Part shown: one piece after another, positions 59,291 through 64,000 of the stretch | Layout: every line of letters begins with the position of its first letter | Position numbering within the stretch: the stretch's first letter is position 1 | NCBI GenBank assembly: GCA_007844125.1 | Contig: CM017558.1 | Coordinates: forward strand, 31,325,197-31,389,196 | DNA: 64,000 nucleotides | Direction of reading: 5' to 3' | DNA from: Sinonovacula constricta | Taxonomy: Eukaryota; Mollusca; Bivalvia; Cardiida; Solecurtidae | Notes under the pieces: model-generated | The model's database searches: none | Told to the model about the DNA's origin: nothing | What the model saw: the letters and a program-made list of their open reading frames with translations, nothing else | Made by a program: the position numbers and the translations under genes

Positions 59291-59715
59291 GTACGATATA
59301 CGCAAGGCAGTATAGATGAATCGTTAACCGTGTGTCAGAGACTACGGGGATCTCAGGTTATCTCTTATACAATAAGGTATACTGACTTAATAATCAGTGT
59401 GTAGGTCACAGATCCGGCATCAACTGAGACTACGGGGACCTCAGATTGTCCCTATATAGGTACAGTATATGTATGCATGTTCGATAATCAGTATAAATAA
59501 TAAGTTATTAGAGACTACGGAGACCCCAGATCGTACCTAGCAAGGTGCGATACACGTATGCCTATTGGGTAATCAGAATAAATAAGTTCCTTATCACAAG
59601 TATTCAGAGACTTCCCTTATACCGTACGGTTTACTGGGTGAGTAATCAATGTGACGGTCACAGGTTCTGCATTAACTGAGACCTCAGCTTGTCATAAAAA
59701 GTATGGTATGCTTAT
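59237..59715 (+). repeat. Degenerate tandem array derived from the D2 exon 3' end
   Basis: The phrase CTGAGACTNCGGAGACCtCAGAT...AAGGTANG, which is the end of the relic exon plus its donor, recurs about every 70-95 bp near 59333, 59418, 59509, 59602 and 59672. Copies also share GTCACAGATCCnGCAT before and AATCAGTNTNAATAA after. Related copies lie in gene A at 9330-9520. Confidence 0.72.
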
Positions 59716-59944
59716 TCTAACTCTGGGCCAACTTATCAACAATACACATTTTTAATATAAATGTCGTTGTTATTGTGTACGGTACAAAGAATGGCTGCTC
59801 TTTGTTTCAGGAGCAACTGCAATTCTGTTTCCACGTCATACGGCATCATTTACAAGACGGCAGTACCTATGCAAACTTGTAAGGAGCAACTATGGAACCA
59901 TTGGGCTTTTGGTGGGACATTTGTGTCGCCATTTGTTTTCCTGT

Positions 59945-62900
59945 TTTTTTTAAATTTATTTTTGCTTATATTCGTAAATATTAAATTGCTTTGATTTTTA
60001 CTTATTTACATATTTTGATAGTTTGCAGATATATTGTTGTGTTTTATCCAAATTATATTTTAGTAATGGTCATTTGTGTAATAAAATTGTATTTTAAGTT
60101 AACTATTAAAATGTCCGCTTATGTATTGAAAAGACGGTCTGTCCTTAAAAAACTGTTTAAGTGTTTTCCATCACTACAAAGATACGGAATATTTTTTTTC
60201 ATCTAGATAGTATTATGTCAGCTCATTGACAAGAATCGAATTAAAATATTCTTATAAAGAAAAAAAAGGCTTATGTAATTCCGCAAATGTTCTTAAAGAG
60301 TTTATTTAAAAAAAATCTGTATGGAGTACGTAGTTTATTTCGTTAAAATGTGTTTTGTAGCCGTACACAATTTATAAGTTCAATCTTTCAAGCTCTTTAT
60401 ATTACCTTACAATTGCCTCTGGGCGATTTAAACCGTAACTCCGTGATAACTTTCAACTTATAATAACGCCGAAAATCATTTTAACATTTTGTATTTTTCT
60501 ATGAAGGGGCATAACCGCCAATCTTGTAACAAGAGTTATTTCCCCTGGAAAACACTTTAATTTAACACTTTAATTTCGTTAATAGCTATATAAAATCTTG
60601 TCGAAATCCGTCTATGTTTAATTAAACATATTTTCTTATATTTTTAGACAGAACAACATAGTTTAATTTGTGTCTAGACTTCTCCAAAGTTCAGAAAATA
60701 AGCATGCCGAATTGTCTATATAATCAATTTAAATCACGTAAAGCTTTAATACCACATTTAGAAATTGTATGTTTTATAATCAGCTTTACTTTCATTTTGC
60801 CAATATACGTATATTTATTCCGCCTATTTAATTGTAATTGTATTATTCTGGCTTGTTTGCATGTTCTTGCGTAAGTTATGATGTCATACGTTCCGAAATA
60901 AACGTTTAATCTTTTAAACTTTGTCTCTCATGTATGTTATACATTTATCCAAATGCTGCTGCTAGCGGACTTCTTCTAATTAAATGATTGCATCACATAA
61001 ACCTAACGATATACTAGACAAACCTTATTTATATTATGTGTGGACATTCCTAAAGTGGATATTGATTTATATAGATTACTTCTGATGTCCACATTTAAGT
61101 ATACTATGTAAGATAGGACGTATGTAAAATTACAAAGTTAGCGTTTTGTTTACGCGTACCTTCAAAAGATGACTTATTTTAAGCTAACTCTTCTTCTATA
61201 TGTGTTCCGTAATAACAAATGTGTCCCGTAATTGTAAAAAATGTTCTCAAATTTATAAGTCCATATTTTTCATATTTTTATGGACAGAAAAATGCCCTGT
61301 GTAAATGCGAAATGCATGTAAAGGTGTATATATCTCTATTAGTTGTGCAGTTGTGCATTTCAAAACAAAACTTTATGCCATCGTCCTCAAAAAGCAGACT
61401 TTGCATATTCATCTCTCCATGTTCTCTTTAATGTTTTCGGACCAAGATATGCCTTCATAAAGGTGTTGTTTGACTGTATGATTGATTCATTTGTTTAACT
61501 GTAGTAGAAGTAAATGTTATTTAATGATAAATTACCCGTTGTAAAAAGATTATCCGTTTTTCTTATCGTAGACAAAACAAAGTCATGATTTATTTAGCTG
61601 GAATTTATGTACTTAGAACCTGTCTTCTTTAATTTTATTTTGATCCTTGTTATCCTTTCATATAGATTCAATATGGCTGACAGGCTTTAAACTATCGGCG
61701 TAAAATAAATGTACACTTTAACGTCGTATTAAACATAACCATACGACATTATAACAGGCGTCAACATACTTAAGTAAAAATTAATGTCACATCAAAATGA
61801 CAGTTAGGTCCGGAATATTAAAACTGCACTTGCATCAATACGGCCGGCGTGACAACGATAGTAGATTTTACGAGATAAACACACTATATTGTTGTGTATT
61901 TAGCACTTATAGATAAGGCACTCCCACATGCTGATAAGCCCCGCCTACCGATACCTGTACATGCATGCCTCTTTGATAGCAGTTAGTCTTACTCCGTCTT
62001 CGTATATGTTTAGTCCTCAGAGTTGTAGCAATTAAAAGTATAAACTATCCACTGTGTTTAATATATCATTGTGTTTATGTATGACGTACAAACACAACAT
62101 ATATATCTTCTGGATTTTTGTTTGTGAAATCCTGACAGATTAAATGTGAACATGAACGTAATTTGTCAGGACAAACGTAACTCCTGGGGCCGAAAGAAAA
62201 GGACGACCAGTCAATTCAGAGCAAGATAAAACGCGACGAAATATTGTGTTATTGTATTATTTATTCGGATTCCGGCAACATTGCTAACGATCTTTGTCAG
62301 TTTTCAATGTCCGAATGACATGGCCAGTTTACTCAAACAATGGCTGAAACAATGTATATGATGCCAGCTCCTCTAATCATCCTTATGTACGTACAGAATC
62401 CCCATAGCACGAGCTTAAACAAACCCGCCTTGCGATTGGGTTGTAGCCATGCCATGCCTTGTCCCACAATGCCAATGGCATCGTCTTGTTGAACCGGCGG
62501 TCAGCAGTAAATACAAATAACATCACTCATTTTGGGTTTATCTCAAGTAACCTTGATCTGGCAAAGTCAACTACATCAGATACCCACACTGGTTTCTATG
62601 AAATGTAATGTATTGGATGTTGGGAAATTTAAAAAAAAAATCTCCTTACTCACTCTAGTGTAAAAAAAAACGTTTAATCGAATAGCAACAATTTTCTTGA
62701 AACAGATATGCTAGCACATTAATGAAAACATACAGTTGTTTTCACAAGGAATATGTATTTATAATTTAAGCGTTATACTAAAGCTTGTTATTGCGTCTTA
62801 TCTTACTTTTTATCGTTATGCTCAACAAAACATATACTAATTAAAGTACAAGAAAAATGAGTCTAAACATGGCAGTATTTTACAACTGCGTGCATTGTTG

Positions 62901-63337
62901 CTATTTTCAATAAACGTATATAAGCATCAGGAAATCAAGGCAAGTACAGTGTTTTCCGGATCAGAATTGTTTTCTTCTTATTCACAAGGGGGGGCAGACG
63001 GAGAAGAATCGGTAAGCATATTGGGAAGTCTTTGTTAAAGTATCTACACAACACCCTTCTATAACAGAACATGACTGTTCTTTCTAACTTATATTATGCT
63101 GTTATTTTTTCAAAACAGGAAATATTACGAACGTTCTTATTCTACAATCTTAGGCATTTTTTAACCTGTATATTTTTACTAACCTCATCACAATGTGTCT
63201 GTGGGTCGACGCTATCCCGCTCCATACCGTACATCAGAAATATGCTTGTTGCAAACGCAGAATAATAAATATACAAAACACCGCTAAACATATAAAATAA
63301 AAATTAAATAAATATTTTGATATATCTAATCTTCCAA
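59945..63337 (+). repeat. Large direct duplication, copy 2
   Basis: Collinear with 46430-49023 but about 0.8 kb longer through insertions. It starts 0.2 kb after the exon-end array and includes the second TATA/first-exon unit. Confidence 0.85.
62917..63011 (+). promoter_or_regulatory. Duplicated TATA promoter with first exon, copy 2
   Basis: TATATAAG at 62917-62924, start-like AAGTACAGTG about 25 bp on, and donor TCG|GTAAGC after 63011. TATA-to-donor spacing is 87 bp as in copy 1, although the sequence between has both substitutions and compensating indels. If real, it starts a rightward gene whose coding exons lie beyond the window. Confidence 0.5.
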
Positions 63338-64000
63338 TAATAAAACTTCAGGTCAAGTTGGTTTCATTTTTTACAATTGATTTCAGACACATAGATACTT
63401 TGATAAAGAAGAAGAAAAAAGAAGAAAACACAACACAAACTTGCTTGTATATATTCTAAAGTCTTAGATAAGCTTGAACTTCTTTACAAACACATACATA
63501 ACAAGACGCGACTGTTAATGTAAACGGTTATCAATATTAGAAAACCTGATGCTTTGTTTTTCTTTTGCAACTGATGAAGTATACACACGCCAAAACAATC
63601 ATCAAAACAAGCCAACAAAAGCTTAAGTTAACTTGTCTAGAGTGTCAAACACTTAAATATGCGAGCAGATACAAGTTGTTATGAGAACGGTCAGCGATAT
63701 TATAAAGCCCATTTTTCCTTCAGTATCTTTTTACTGTATCTTTTAAAGTCTTTTTAAACCATGTTCAGAATGTGCGAGATGATATATATTTAAAATATTC
63801 TAAACACATTGGCTGTATTTGTCAGACCTGCTGGCATCATTTTCATATGCTGTTTGTGAATCAATAAACGGAAAAACGCCTGTTTAGCCTTTGTTGCAAA
63901 TACAGAAAACAGAAAGACACATGCTCAATCCGTGTTCGAAATAACGGTAAAATACACTGTGTTAATTCCTTCATTGTAAGGAAATGGCACCCAGTTTCCA
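63338..64000. other. Right edge, no gene recognised
   Basis: AT-rich sequence with short frames only. It would be intron 1 of a gene started by the 62.9-kb promoter, if that promoter is real. Confidence 0.4.

Overview
The window is intron-rich, AT-rich animal DNA and contains no prokaryotic gene organisation. Coding exons are short (about 75-260 nt), separated by introns of 0.2-3 kb with GT/AG borders, and surrounded by many microsatellites and tRNA-derived SINE pieces. The protein families fit a bivalve mollusc: a tandem-domain receptor tyrosine phosphatase, and an ectodomain combining F5/8-C (fucolectin-like) domains with 8-cysteine EGF repeats. That assignment is inferred from family knowledge; no species is claimed.

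Two genes can be built exon by exon with consistent phase, both on the + strand. Gene A (430-10003) is the 3' half of a receptor-type protein tyrosine phosphatase. Its eleven exons cover the end of catalytic domain D1 (WPD loop, HC-x5-R signature) and all of D2 up to the stop; the ectodomain, membrane segment and start of D1 lie off the left edge. Gene B (26119-43862) is a single-pass receptor of sixteen identified exons: EGF-like, two F5/8-C-like domains, eight EGF-like repeats each on its own 141-nt exon, a last EGF joined to a transmembrane helix, and a short tail with three tyrosines. It has no phosphatase domain. Its signal-peptide exon was not found.

Between the genes (10-26 kb) lie long trinucleotide microsatellites, AC and CT/AT tracts, several dispersed repeats, a probable solo LTR on the minus strand and a weak phosphatase-exon relic near 24.05 kb. 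To the right of gene B (44-64 kb) no intact gene is visible. That part holds a 66-bp minisatellite, LINE 3' remnants, a possible helix-turn-helix transposon relic, a decayed D2 exon at 59.15 kb followed by degenerate copies of its own 3' end, and a large direct duplication (46.4-49.0 kb and 59.9-63.3 kb). Both duplicates keep a TATA box followed, 87 bp later, by the same splice donor. This suggests a cluster of tandemly duplicated receptor genes, some of them dying.

The most notable points are: the catalytic receptor beside a phosphatase-less receptor with a tyrosine tail; the uniform 141-nt EGF exon cassette, with a segmental copy in which one exon has lost its acceptor; a GC-AG intron proven by exon length; tandem arrays apparently derived from the D2 exon 3' end, present both in gene A and at the relic; and the duplicated promoter/first-exon unit.
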